A stretch of DNA of 64,000 nt. It comes from Rhizobium sp. Root1220 (GTDB lineage Bacteria > Pseudomonadota > Alphaproteobacteria > Rhizobiales > Rhizobiaceae). Each line of letters starts with the position of its first letter. Within the stretch, counting starts at the first letter, position 1. The DNA is taken from the NCBI RefSeq assembly GCF_001426265.1, contig NZ_LMDG01000023.1, positions 273,826 through 337,825 on the forward strand. Reading direction: 5' to 3'. A model generated the notes under the pieces. The model searched no databases. It saw nothing but the letters and a program-made list of their open reading frames with translations, and was not told where the DNA came from. Shown here one piece after another: positions 27,310 through 35,450 of this stretch. Made by a program: the position numbers and the translations under genes.

Positions 27310-28047
27310 ATGTCCGCGCGGTTCTTGATTCCACTGTTGGCAGGTGTGGCTATGGCGGGCCCGCTTTTTGCCCAGGACGCGCCGAAAGGCGTGGTCGAAC
27401 TCTTTACCTCTCAGGGCTGCTCATCCTGTCCTCCTGCCGACGCGGCGTTTCGCAAGCTCGTGGAGGGCGGCAATGTCATCGCTCTCGCCTATCACGTCGA
27501 CTATTGGAATTATCTCGGCTGGGCCGATACCCTGAGCTCGAAGGAAAATACCGAGCGGCAATATGGCTACGCGCGGTCGATGGGCCGCGCGAACGTCTAC
27601 ACGCCGCAGGTCGTGGTCAACGGCCGGGATCATGTGGCTGGTGCCGACCTCGGCGCGATCGACAAGAAGGTTGACGACTACGCAACGCATGGCATGGGCT
27701 TGTCGGTGCCTATCAATGCCCAGTTGCGCGACGACGAACTCGAGGTCAAGGTCGGCGCCGGGCAAGGCAAGGCTAGCGTCGTGATGGTCTATTTCAATCG
27801 CGAAAAGACGATCGACGTTGAAAAGGGCGAAAACAGCGGCAAGAAGATCGCCTACCTGAACAGCGTTTCGGATGTCGAAACGGTCGGGATGTGGGACGGC
27901 AAGGAAACGAGCTTGACGCTACCCGCGAGCGTGATGCAGAAGCCGGACCTTGAGGGCTGCGCGATTCTACTTCAATCTGCCACCGCCGATGGTAGTCCGG
28001 GTGCGATCCTCGGAGCGACGGTGATCATGGCGGGAAAGAGCATCTGA
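27310..28047 (+). CDS. Secreted thioredoxin-like DUF1223 protein
   Basis: A 245-residue exported protein. The signal peptide (MSARFLIPLLAGVAMAGPLFA) is followed by VVELFTSQGCSSCPPADAAF, whose C37-x-x-C40 is the only obvious redox motif. AYHVDYWNYLGWAD and VYTPQVVVNG are hallmarks of the DUF1223 family, a thioredoxin-like fold of unknown function common beside acnA in rhizobia. The closeness to the ccm cluster makes a periplasmic thiol role tempting, but this is inference. A strong hairpin terminator follows at 28138. Confidence 0.87.
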   Translation: MSARFLIPLLAGVAMAGPLFAQDAPKGVVELFTSQGCSSCPPADAAFRKLVEGGNVIALAYHVDYWNYLGWADTLSSKENTERQYGYARSMGRANVYTPQVVVNGRDHVAGADLGAIDKKVDDYATHGMGLSVPINAQLRDDELEVKVGAGQGKASVVMVYFNREKTIDVEKGENSGKKIAYLNSVSDVETVGMWDGKETSLTLPASVMQKPDLEGCAILLQSATADGSPGAILGATVIMAGKSI

Positions 28048-28410
28048 AGTTTCGTCTGCTTTGGCAGATGGAAAACGGGGCGGCCCGGCTGATCGTATTC
28101 GGGGCTGGGGTTAAGGTCGATACGGTCAGCCGGGCCCTTTGGCGCGCTGGCGCCAAACTTTTTGCAAACCCCCAAACAGACGAATCCGGCAGGGATTATA
28201 CGCAATTTCAATGCGGTGGAGAGCGAGACATGCTTCCCCGGCGCAGTCGTGAGGGAATTTCCCTTGTAAATGAGGCGCTGTTTTGACTGAAATGCGGCGC
28301 TCGGGAGATTGCACAGACTATGCTTAATGTGACCGCCGGCGCGCTTGCAATTTATAAAGGCTAAGGCAAACTGTCATTCTCCTGTTACAAGCGGAGGCTC
28401 TGAGAGACTG
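28048..28410. other. Intergenic region between DUF1223 and DUF2794 genes
   Basis: A 363-base gap. It contains an intrinsic terminator (28138-28163) for the upstream gene, and the rest must hold the promoter of the DUF2794 gene. AT-richer sequence lies at 28345-28360 (TTGCAATTTATAAAGG), but I cannot assign a -35/-10 pair. A plus-strand open frame at 28068-28286 runs through the terminator and is not credible as a gene. Confidence 0.5.
28138..28163 (+). terminator. Rho-independent terminator of the DUF1223 gene
   Basis: TTTGGCGC (28138-28145) pairs exactly with GCGCCAAA (28150-28157) around GCTG, followed by CTTTTT. Confidence 0.82.
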
Positions 28411-28809
28411 ATGACAGATCAGCCGGATGTGCGGCGCGGCGAAAGCCGGTCAGCCGACAACAACTCCGCCGTTGTGGATCTCAAGGAATACAAGCAGAGC
28501 AAGGACCCCTCTCCGGTCACCTTTCACCGGCGCGAACTCGATGCGATATTGTGGATTTACGGTCGCATGGTAGGCGAGGGCGAGTGGCGGGACTATGCGA
28601 TCGATCACCTGAAAGACCGCGCCGTGTTCTCTGTGTTCAAGCGTTCCGGTGAGATGCCGCTTTTTAGCATAGAAAAAAATCCGAAGCTTGCCGCCAAGCA
28701 GGGCGCCTATGCTGTCATCAATACCCACGGCACCATACTGAAGCGCGGGCACGAACTGCCGCAGGTGCTAAAAGTCTTCAGCAAGACGCTAAAGCTCGTC
28801 GAGAAGTGA
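28411..28809 (+). CDS. DUF2794 domain protein
   Basis: A 132-residue soluble protein of a small conserved alphaproteobacterial family of unknown function. The whole conserved block is present: FHRRELDAILWIYGRMVGEG, then EWRDYAIDHLKDRAVFSVFK, PLFSIEKNPKL and YAVINTHGTILKRGHEL. The N-terminal 35 residues are variable and polar. The start is ATG 28411, with a GAGAG element and a GGAGG further upstream; the frame extends to 28345 but the extra residues are not conserved-looking. It converges on a GNAT gene with only seven bases between the stops. Confidence 0.88.
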   Translation: MTDQPDVRRGESRSADNNSAVVDLKEYKQSKDPSPVTFHRRELDAILWIYGRMVGEGEWRDYAIDHLKDRAVFSVFKRSGEMPLFSIEKNPKLAAKQGAYAVINTHGTILKRGHELPQVLKVFSKTLKLVEK

Positions 28810-28816
28810 GCCGGGA

Positions 28817-29374
28817 TCAGCTCTTGAAAAGGGTGCCCGGATAGACTGCGGGATCGGGATCCGTTGCCGTTCCCGCGCCCAGCGACCGCTGCATGATCAT
28901 GGTGTCGAGCCAGCGGCCGTGCTTGTAGCCGGTGCCCTTCAACAGGCCGGTTTTCTCAAATCCCAAACTGCCATGCAGCGCGATCGACGCCGGATGGGCG
29001 CCGCCGATGACGGCAGCCATCTGGCGGAAGCCGAGCTCGGTGCAGCGTGTTATCAGGTCGGCCAAAAGCATCTTCCCGATGCCACGGCCGCGGGCTTCCG
29101 GCGCCAGATAGATCGAGTCCTCGACCATCCAGCGATAGGCCGGGCGCGTGCGGAAGGCGGAGGCGTATGCATAGCCAAGCAGGCTTCCCTCGTCATCGAC
29201 TGCGGCGATGTAAGGATAGCCCTGACTTGCAATTGCGCAGAACCGCGCTTCCATCTCCGGCCGTTCGGGCGGAGTGAGCTCATAGCTCGCAATGCCGTTC
29301 AGCACGGAATCGCGATAGATCGCGGTAATGGCGTCGAGGTCTGAGGAAGAGGCGATACGGAGGGAAACGGACAT
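28817..29374 (-). CDS. GNAT N-acetyltransferase (phosphinothricin acetyltransferase-like)
   Basis: A 185-residue GCN5-related acetyltransferase close in pattern to the Pat/Bar group. It shows AITAIYRDSVLNGIASYELTPP at the N-terminus, the acetyl-CoA pyrophosphate loop APEARGRGIGKMLL (Q/RxxGxG/A), and the C-terminal IGGAHPASIALHGSLGFEKTG. Enzymes of this group acetylate small amines such as phosphinothricin, methionine sulfoximine or sulfone; actual substrate specificity is unknown. It is monocistronic, on the minus strand. The conserved core ends near residue 165, leaving a short unrelated tail. Confidence 0.88.
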   Translation of the reverse strand: MSVSLRIASSSDLDAITAIYRDSVLNGIASYELTPPERPEMEARFCAIASQGYPYIAAVDDEGSLLGYAYASAFRTRPAYRWMVEDSIYLAPEARGRGIGKMLLADLITRCTELGFRQMAAVIGGAHPASIALHGSLGFEKTGLLKGTGYKHGRWLDTMIMQRSLGAGTATDPDPAVYPGTLFKS

Positions 29375-29435
29375 TCGAACGGGCCGGCAATGAGACAGGA
29401 GGTCGTCAGCCAGAAATCACTCCTTGAAATGCCGC

Positions 29436-29466
29436 GCAACAAAAAAGGCGGCCGAAGCCGCCTTTT
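29436..29466 (-). terminator. Rho-independent terminator of the YbhL-type gene
   Basis: GGCGGC (29447-29452) pairs with GCCGCC (29457-29462) around CGAA. On the minus strand a run of six T follows. On the plus strand TTTTCGATTTT follows, so it could work both ways. Confidence 0.85.
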
Positions 29467-29490
29467 CGATTTTGATCAACCGGTTCCGTC

Positions 29491-30219
29491 TTACTTGCGG
29501 TTGCCCATGAACTGCAGGAGGAACATGAAGAGGTTGATGAAGTCGAGGTAGAGCGTCAGCGCGCCCATGATCGCCTTGCGGCCGGCAACGGTCGCATCAT
29601 CAGCTTCGTAGTACATGTTCTTGATGCGCTGCGTATCATAGGCGGTCAGGCCTGCGAAGATCAGCACGCCGATCGCCGAGATCGCAAACTGCATGGCGGA
29701 CGAGGCCAGGAAGATATTGACGATCGAGGCGATGATCAGGCCGAACAGACCCATCATCAGGAACGACCCCATCGCGGACAGATCACGCTTGGTCGTGTAG
29801 CCGTACAGCGACAGCGCGCCAAAGGACGCCGCGGTCACGAAGAAGGTCTGAACGACGCTCTGGCCGGTGTAGATCAGGAAGATCGACGACAGCGACAGGC
29901 CAACCAGCGCGGCATAGACCGCAAAAGTTATCTGGGCGGCGGAGACGCTCATGCTGTTGATCTTGAAGCTCAGGAAGAACACCATTGCCAGTGGAGCAAA
30001 GATTACGACCCACTTCAGCGGGCTTGTATATATCGCGGCGCCAAATGCGGTCAGCTGGCCGTCGGATACGGCAAAGGTGAACGCGAAGTAGGCGGCCAAG
30101 CCGGTGATTGCCAGGCCGAGCGCCATCAGATTGTAGACCTTGAGCATGTAAGCTCGCAGGCCCTCATCGATCATCTCGCCGGTTTGAACGCGGCTTTGGT
30201 AGTTACGAAGGTCAGCCAT
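29491..30219 (-). CDS. Bax inhibitor-1 / YccA-YbhL family membrane protein
   Basis: A 242-residue polytopic protein with about seven membrane helices. After a short polar N-terminus (MADLRNYQSRVQTGEMIDEGLRAYML, given here only as a landmark in parts: ADLRNYQ, EGLRAYMLKVYNLM), helices run to the end. The family signature GLTAYDTQRIKNMY and the C-terminal ALTLYLDFINLFMFLLQF are clear. Bacterial members include pH-gated calcium-leak channels and FtsH-interacting proteins. The ATG at 30219 follows AAGAGGAAACT. The upstream leader matches in position and fold the ybhL RNA motif of Rhizobiales. The frame is open to 30561, but that crosses the leader and the end of the neighbouring permease gene. 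Confidence 0.94.
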   Translation of the reverse strand: MADLRNYQSRVQTGEMIDEGLRAYMLKVYNLMALGLAITGLAAYFAFTFAVSDGQLTAFGAAIYTSPLKWVVIFAPLAMVFFLSFKINSMSVSAAQITFAVYAALVGLSLSSIFLIYTGQSVVQTFFVTAASFGALSLYGYTTKRDLSAMGSFLMMGLFGLIIASIVNIFLASSAMQFAISAIGVLIFAGLTAYDTQRIKNMYYEADDATVAGRKAIMGALTLYLDFINLFMFLLQFMGNRK

Positions 30220-30230
30220 AGTTTCCTCTT

Positions 30231-30300
30231 GACAGCTCCGATGTGAACACGGTGTCGGGTTTTTCGCCCGGGCGCCGCTGCGGAGCCCCAGCATGCCTGT
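30231..30300 (-). promoter_or_regulatory. Structured leader upstream of the YbhL-type gene (ybhL RNA motif candidate)
   Basis: Read on the minus strand, GGCTCCG (30281-30287) can pair with CGGAGCT (30234-30240). These close a domain that contains an inner hairpin CGGG/CCCG with a CGAAAAA loop (30256-30270). A GCATGC palindrome sits at its 5-prime edge. It ends about 12 bases before the start codon. A motif named ybhL, found upstream of this gene family in Rhizobiales, was reported with the SAM-II riboswitch; the identification here is by position and structure. Confidence 0.65.
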
Positions 30301-30398
30301 ACACAATATGAGCCTTTCGCCTTTTGCAAACAAGGGCCTTGCAACCCGGAACCGGGTTAAATCGCCGTAAGGTGAAGGGAATTCTCCCGTATCTTCAA

Positions 30399-32942
30399 TC
30401 AGAGCTCGCGTAAAACGGGTGCTGCCTTCTGCCCCAGGATCCGCCATGTGCCGATGAGGCCGATGCCAACGGTGAGGACCAGAGCGGTCACCAGCGTCAC
30501 ACCCGCGACGTCGGGCAGGAAGTGCGAGGGGATGCGCATGATGCGGGACAGAATGTACCACGCGGCGACCCCACCGGCGAGAAGCGCGAAAATGGCCGTT
30601 GCCACGCCGAGGATCAGATACTCGTAGCAGAAGGCCCGGATCAGCATCCGCCTGGTTGCGCCCAGTGTCTTCAGGATGACGGCATCGTGGGTTCGGGCCC
30701 GATTTCCAGCTGCCAGTGCCCCCGCTAGCACGAGGACCGATGCGATGAGTGCAACGGAGGCCGCGGCGCGGATCGCCGTCGCCAGCTGGGCGACCAGGGT
30801 GTTGACGATATCGATGGCGTCCTTAACGCGAACGCTGGTGATCGTCGGATAGGTGTTGGTCACCGATTTGAGGATTGCCGCCTCCTGACCTGACGTTGCC
30901 GACGGGTCGGTCAGGGTCGCTAGCCATGCGTGCGGTGCGCCGCGGAAGGTGTTCGGCGAAAAGACCATGACGAAGTTGATGGAAAGCGATTCCCACTCGA
31001 CTTTGCGCAGATTTGCGATCTTGGCGGTGATGTTGCGGCCGAGGACATTGACGGTGACGGTGTCACCGATCTTCAGGCCAAGTTCTCCGGCCTCCTCCGC
31101 GGAAAAAGAGACTAGTGGCTCGCCGCTGTAGTCCTTCGGCCACCAGGAGCCCTCGGTCAGCGAGGCGTTTTCCGGCAGGGTCTCCGCATAGGTAATGCCG
31201 CGGTCGCCGCGCAGCACCCATTGGCCACCCGGTGGCACCTTCACCTTGGTGACGTCCTGTCCGTTGAGCGCAAGGATACGGCCCCGCAGCATGGGAACCT
31301 CGACCAGCTTTCCGTCCGGCACCTCCGCCTTGACCAGCTTGCGGAAATTCTCGACCTCGGAGCCCTGAATATCGACAAAGAAGAAGTTCGGTGCGCCGGC
31401 CGCCATGCGCCCGGTGAGCTGCTGGCGCATGTTCCCGTCGATCAGCGTGAGGGTGACGAGAAGGGCCAAGCCAAGGCCCAGCGACAGCACCACCGAAGGC
31501 GTCAGAGCACCGGGGCGGTGAATATTGCCGATGGCGAGCCGAAGTGCCGGCGAGTTGACCCGGGGGCTGCGGCGGGCCAACCAGGCAATGGCCTCTGCAA
31601 CCAGACGCAGGACGACGAATGCAAAGGCAATGGCGCCAACAAAGACGATTGCAATGAAACGGTCGTGGGCCGTGACAATCGCCAGGCCCGCAAGGATCGC
31701 CAGGAACACGGCGGCAAGCAAGACGTAGGGCCACGATGGCAGGCGGCGTGTCTCGAAACCCTGCTCGCGGAAAAGCGCGGTCGCGGGAACTTCGCGGGCA
31801 TGCCCGAGCGGCATGATCGCAAAGGCAAGCGTCGTCACGATGCCGAACAGGACTGCCAGGAAAAGGGCGCCTGGATAGAACGTGGCGTCGGTCGAGACCG
31901 GAAGGAACTGTGCGAGAAACTGAGCGGCCAGCATGGGCGCCAATGCGCCGATCACAAGGCCGACCAGAATGCCGCCGAAGGCGATGATCGCAATCTGGAT
32001 GAGGTAGATCAGCACCACGGTCGTCGCCGGGGCGCCGAGGCACTTGAATGTTGCAATTGTCGTGCGCTTGGAGTCGAGGAAGGCGCGCACGGCGTTGGCA
32101 ACGCCCACGCCGCCGACGATCAGGGCTGTCAGGCCCACAAGGGTCAGGAATTGCGAGAAGCGCTCGATGTTCTCGGTGAGCGACGGTGCTGCCCGGTCGC
32201 TGCTGCGAATCGACCAGCCGGCCGCCGGAAATTCCTTAGCCGCTCGGTCGCGGATGGTCGGCGCCTCAGCGGGGTTGTCGAGCCTGATCTTGTAGGCGTG
32301 CTCGACCAAACTGCCGGTCTGTATCAGCCCTGATGCCTTGAGCGCCTCGCGGCTGACGATCAGCCGAGGCGCGAAACCGAAACCTTCGGAAACGGCGTCC
32401 GGTTCGGTCTTCACGGTGCCGGTGATGCTGAGGATCACGTTGCCGAGCAGAATTTCGTCCCCAATCGACAGGCCGAGCCTGTCCATCAGAATCGGCGCAG
32501 CGACAGCACCGTAGGTACCGCTCTGATCAGCAAGAAGGGCATGCAGCGGACGATTCGGCTCAGCCTCGAACTGGCCGTAGAGAGGATAGGCACCGTCGAC
32601 GGCCTTGACCTCGACGAGGGCCTGATCCGAACCGTCGGGTTTGCGCGCCATGGAACGGAGGCCCGTCGAAACGGAGACTTTTCCGAGCCCCCGCAGAAAG
32701 TTCAGCTCCGGCTCGGTGGCTTCACGATTGTTGAGTTCGAAGCGCACGTCGCCGGCGAGAATTTCCTGACCGCGCGTCGAGATCGTGTCGGTGATCGACT
32801 GCGAGACCGAGTTGACCGCGGCGATCGCTCCGGTGCCGAGCGCTATGCAGGCGAGAAAGATATAGAAACCCTTGAGGCCACCTCGCAGTTCGCGGACGGC
32901 AAGGCGGAAGGCGAGCGAGACGCGCGGGGTCACAAGCCTCAT
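30399..32942 (-). CDS. ABC transporter permease of the FtsX/MacB class (YbbP-like)
   Basis: An 847-residue permease with two FtsX-type repeats. One helix lies near residue 27-45 (FYIFLACIALGTGAIAAV), a group of helices between about 250 and 470, and a final group after about 720. Large extracytoplasmic domains sit between them, with the MacB-like periplasmic core pattern (FELNNREATEP, LLADQSGTYGAVAAPIL). E. coli YbbP with ATPase YbbA is its apparent counterpart; the family moves lipoproteins, lipids or toxic compounds outward, or does mechanical work. ATG 32942 overlaps the ATPase gene stop by four bases, so the two form an operon. Confidence 0.9.
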   Translation of the reverse strand: MRLVTPRVSLAFRLAVRELRGGLKGFYIFLACIALGTGAIAAVNSVSQSITDTISTRGQEILAGDVRFELNNREATEPELNFLRGLGKVSVSTGLRSMARKPDGSDQALVEVKAVDGAYPLYGQFEAEPNRPLHALLADQSGTYGAVAAPILMDRLGLSIGDEILLGNVILSITGTVKTEPDAVSEGFGFAPRLIVSREALKASGLIQTGSLVEHAYKIRLDNPAEAPTIRDRAAKEFPAAGWSIRSSDRAAPSLTENIERFSQFLTLVGLTALIVGGVGVANAVRAFLDSKRTTIATFKCLGAPATTVVLIYLIQIAIIAFGGILVGLVIGALAPMLAAQFLAQFLPVSTDATFYPGALFLAVLFGIVTTLAFAIMPLGHAREVPATALFREQGFETRRLPSWPYVLLAAVFLAILAGLAIVTAHDRFIAIVFVGAIAFAFVVLRLVAEAIAWLARRSPRVNSPALRLAIGNIHRPGALTPSVVLSLGLGLALLVTLTLIDGNMRQQLTGRMAAGAPNFFFVDIQGSEVENFRKLVKAEVPDGKLVEVPMLRGRILALNGQDVTKVKVPPGGQWVLRGDRGITYAETLPENASLTEGSWWPKDYSGEPLVSFSAEEAGELGLKIGDTVTVNVLGRNITAKIANLRKVEWESLSINFVMVFSPNTFRGAPHAWLATLTDPSATSGQEAAILKSVTNTYPTITSVRVKDAIDIVNTLVAQLATAIRAAASVALIASVLVLAGALAAGNRARTHDAVILKTLGATRRMLIRAFCYEYLILGVATAIFALLAGGVAAWYILSRIMRIPSHFLPDVAGVTLVTALVLTVGIGLIGTWRILGQKAAPVLREL

Positions 32943-33649
32943 GCAATCGCAGCCGCGGATTGCCGATCTGCCGCGCTGTCGCCTTCGATCCTTCCGGATC
33001 GGACGCGGATCTGGCGAGAGCAACGGTTGGCGAGCGACGTGTCGTGGGTGACGAGAAGCAGTGTCGTGCCACGCTCGGCCTGCTTCGAAAACAGCAGGTC
33101 GGCGATCTGTCGCCCGGTATCGGCGTCAAGATTGCCGGTGGGTTCGTCGGCAATAAGAAGGGCCGGTGAGGGAGCGAGCGCCCGCGCGATCGCGACGCGC
33201 TGCTGTTCGCCGCCGGAGAGCTGGCCGGGATAGTGATTGAGGCGCTCGCCAAGTCCGACGGATTTCAGTTCGCGCCGAGCGATCTCGAACGGATTAGGCA
33301 CGTTCGCGAGTTCCAGCGGCACCGCGACATTTTCCAGCGCAGTCATGTTGGCGATCAGGTGGAAGGACTGAAAGACGATGCCGATGTTGCGGCCACGGAA
33401 ATCGGCAACCTGATCCTCGTTCAAGGCGTGGAGAGGCGTGTCGCTGATGTTGATTTCGCCGCTATCGAGCCTCTCGAGACCGGCCAGTACCATAAGCAAG
33501 GTCGACTTGCCGGAACCGGATGGGCCGACGATGCCAACCGACTCGCCCGCGGCGATGGTCAGATCGATACCCTTCAGCACGTGGACGGACGCAGCCGCGC
33601 TGCCGAGCGTCAAATCGGCGCGCTTCAACTCGATGATGGTTTTTGCCAA
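32939..33649 (-). CDS. ABC transporter ATP-binding protein (LolD/YbbA-like)
   Basis: A 236-residue ATPase of the MacB/LolD/FtsE group. Walker A is GPSGSGKSTLL, the Q-loop is FQSFHLI, the signature is LSGGEQQRVAIARAL, and Walker B is LLIADEPTGNLD, followed by the H-loop VTHD. IGIVFQSFHLI and GNLDADTG are features of this exporter-type group. It is coupled to the YbbP-like permease by an ATGA overlap and is divergent, 53 bases apart, from a TesA-like esterase gene, the same arrangement as tesA-ybbA-ybbP in E. coli. Confidence 0.94.
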   Translation of the reverse strand: MAKTIIELKRADLTLGSAAASVHVLKGIDLTIAAGESVGIVGPSGSGKSTLLMVLAGLERLDSGEINISDTPLHALNEDQVADFRGRNIGIVFQSFHLIANMTALENVAVPLELANVPNPFEIARRELKSVGLGERLNHYPGQLSGGEQQRVAIARALAPSPALLIADEPTGNLDADTGRQIADLLFSKQAERGTTLLLVTHDTSLANRCSRQIRVRSGRIEGDSAADRQSAAAIA

Positions 33650-33702
33650 CAGTATTCGCCCTATATAAATGCCGATCGTATTGCCAATCTAGGGAAAGCG
33701 GA

Positions 33703-34347
33703 ATGAATTTTAAAGTTGCCGGCCTTCACATCGCCGTCATTGTCGCCTCGCTGATGCTCTCGGTCGGGGCGAATGCAAGGACCATCAACCTGGTCGGGTT
33801 CGGCGACAGCCTGATGGCAGGCTATCAGCTTCCGCCGGGGGACGGCTTTCCCGAGAAACTGCAGGCGGCGCTGAAGGCAGAGGGCCTGGACGTTTCCATC
33901 TCCAATGCAGGCGTTTCGGGAGACACGACGACAGGCGGTCTTTCGCGTATCGATTGGTCCGTGCCGGACGGCACAGACGGGGTGATCCTGGAACTCGGCG
34001 CCAATGATGCCCTGCGTGGCATCGCGCCGGAACAGAGCGAAAAGAATCTTGACCAGATGATTACCCGGCTAAAAGAGCGTGGCATTGCCGTGTTTCTGGC
34101 CGGCATGATCGCGCCGCCGAACATGGGCGGGGACTATGCTGCACGCTTCAATCCTATCTACGAGAAACTGGCGCAGAAGCATGGCGTTGCGCTCTACCCG
34201 TTCTTCCTCGACGGTGTCGCGCTGGATGCTGCCCTGAAACTGGAGGACGGCATGCATCCGAACAGCAAAGGCGTTGATGTGATGGTCGAGAACATGGAAC
34301 CGGCTATCACGCAATTCGTGAGGACGTTTTCGACTGTGAAGAATTAG
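33703..34347 (+). CDS. Periplasmic arylesterase / SGNH hydrolase (TesA-like)
   Basis: A 214-residue secreted SGNH-fold esterase. A signal peptide (hydrophobic to about residue 25, cleavage likely at GANA) is followed by block I VGFGDSLMAGYQ with the nucleophile Ser, block III LGANDALRG, and block V DGMHPNSKG with the catalytic Asp and His. The family includes TesA, a multifunctional thioesterase I/protease I/lysophospholipase L1 that cleaves acyl esters in the periplasm. ATG 33703 has AGGGAAAG upstream. It is divergent from the YbbA/YbbP-like genes, a conserved pairing of unknown meaning. Confidence 0.93.
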   Translation: MNFKVAGLHIAVIVASLMLSVGANARTINLVGFGDSLMAGYQLPPGDGFPEKLQAALKAEGLDVSISNAGVSGDTTTGGLSRIDWSVPDGTDGVILELGANDALRGIAPEQSEKNLDQMITRLKERGIAVFLAGMIAPPNMGGDYAARFNPIYEKLAQKHGVALYPFFLDGVALDAALKLEDGMHPNSKGVDVMVENMEPAITQFVRTFSTVKN

Positions 34348-34415
34348 GGACTTGCGCAGGTGCGCAATGCGTGATTCCGTGTGAGCACCTGCAAAAGATT
34401 CGGGGAGTGCTCGTT

Positions 34416-35009
34416 ATGCCGAGACTTTTTACCGCCCTCGAAATTCCGCGCAATGCGGCGATGAGCCTTTCATTGCTGCGCGGCGGTCTGCCTGGGGCCC
34501 GGTGGATCGATGTGGAGAACTACCACATCACCTTGAGATTCATCGGCGATGTCGACGGACGCACGGCGGATGAGATCGTCGACCGGCTTGACCGCATCGA
34601 CCGGCCCGAATTCCAGATCCGTCTCGATGGTATCGGCTCCTTCGGCTCCAAGAAGCCGCATTCGGTCTGGGCGGGCGTTACGCCTTCAGCCGAAATGTAC
34701 GCGCTTCAGGCCGAAATAGAGCGCATCTGCCAGCGTATCGGCCTGGCGCCGGATCCCCGCAAATTCACGCCGCATGTGACGCTGGCGCGGCTGAAATCCT
34801 CTCGGGTCGATGACGTGGTTCACTACCTTGCCGGGCGCGGCAATTTTCAAACTTCGGCTTTCACCGTGCCCCGTTTCGTCCTTCTGTCTTCGCGCGAATC
34901 TGTTGGTGGCGGGCCCTACCTGACGGAAGAAATCTTCCCGCTCCACGAACCATTGTCGGTGCCCAGCGCCTCCAGCCGCTTGCTGCAGCCGGTGAAAAGC
35001 CTGGCATAG
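34416..35009 (+). CDS. thpR: RNA 2',3'-cyclic phosphodiesterase
   Basis: A 197-residue 2H-phosphoesterase. The two catalytic motifs are H37 in YHITLRF and H120 in PHVTLAR. Members hydrolyse 2',3'-cyclic phosphate ends in RNA and in vitro ligate tRNA halves (older name LigT). ATG 34416 has a CGGGGAG site; the open extension to 34371 lacks family residues. The conserved fold ends near residue 175, and the remaining tail overlaps, tail to tail, 94 bases of the low-molecular-weight phosphatase gene. Either both ends are real or one of the tails is dispensable. Confidence 0.92.
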   Translation: MPRLFTALEIPRNAAMSLSLLRGGLPGARWIDVENYHITLRFIGDVDGRTADEIVDRLDRIDRPEFQIRLDGIGSFGSKKPHSVWAGVTPSAEMYALQAEIERICQRIGLAPDPRKFTPHVTLARLKSSRVDDVVHYLAGRGNFQTSAFTVPRFVLLSSRESVGGGPYLTEEIFPLHEPLSVPSASSRLLQPVKSLA

Positions 35010-35416
35010 ACCAGTTCGAAACCGTCATTGCCGCTATAGTAGGGATCGGGGATGTCTTCGACGGTCTTCAGCGCAAAATCGCCGAAGAGATGGACGTTGC
35101 GGGCTGCCGGCGCCATTCGACGCAATTCGGATACGTTGGCCCGGTCCATGGCAAGGATCAATTCGAAGTCGCTGAAATCCTCGATCACGATGCGGCGTGC
35201 GCGTTGCGCCGATATGTCGATGCCGTAATTCCGGGCGGTCGCGATAGCGCGGCGGTCCGGATGCTCGCCCTGATGCCAGCCCCCGGTGCCAGCGGAATCG
35301 ACGGCGAAATGGTTCGCCAGACCGGCTTCCTCGGCGGCATGCACAAAAATTCCTTCCGCAAGTGGCGAACGGCATATATTGCCCATGCAAACAAACAGAA
35401 TGCTGAAGCGTTTCAT
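34916..35416 (-). CDS. Low-molecular-weight protein-tyrosine phosphatase
   Basis: A 166-residue phosphatase with the N-terminal P-loop [10 protein letters not shown] (C10, R16) and the general-acid Asp in [10 protein letters not shown]. The length is the usual 150-165. Bacterial members act on tyrosine kinases of polysaccharide export or are related to arsenate reductases; DPYY favours the phosphatase. The start is ATG 35416; the frame stays open to 35587 across the divergent pterin dehydratase gene. Its 3-prime end overlaps thpR by 94 bases, and its start lies only 34 bases from the divergent gene start, so the promoters of the pair must reach into coding sequence. Confidence 0.92.
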   Translation of the reverse strand: MKRFSILFVCMGNICRSPLAEGIFVHAAEEAGLANHFAVDSAGTGGWHQGEHPDRRAIATARNYGIDISAQRARRIVIEDFSDFELILAMDRANVSELRRMAPAARNVHLFGDFALKTVEDIPDPYYSGNDGFELVYARLFTGCSKRLEALGTDNGSWSGKISSVR

Positions 35417-35450
35417 AAGAGACCCACGAGGAACGAGGAGGGACAATCGC

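Noticed and set aside
28068..28286. Short plus-strand frame after the DUF1223 gene
   Set aside because: It runs straight through a strong terminator hairpin and has no family or ribosome site.
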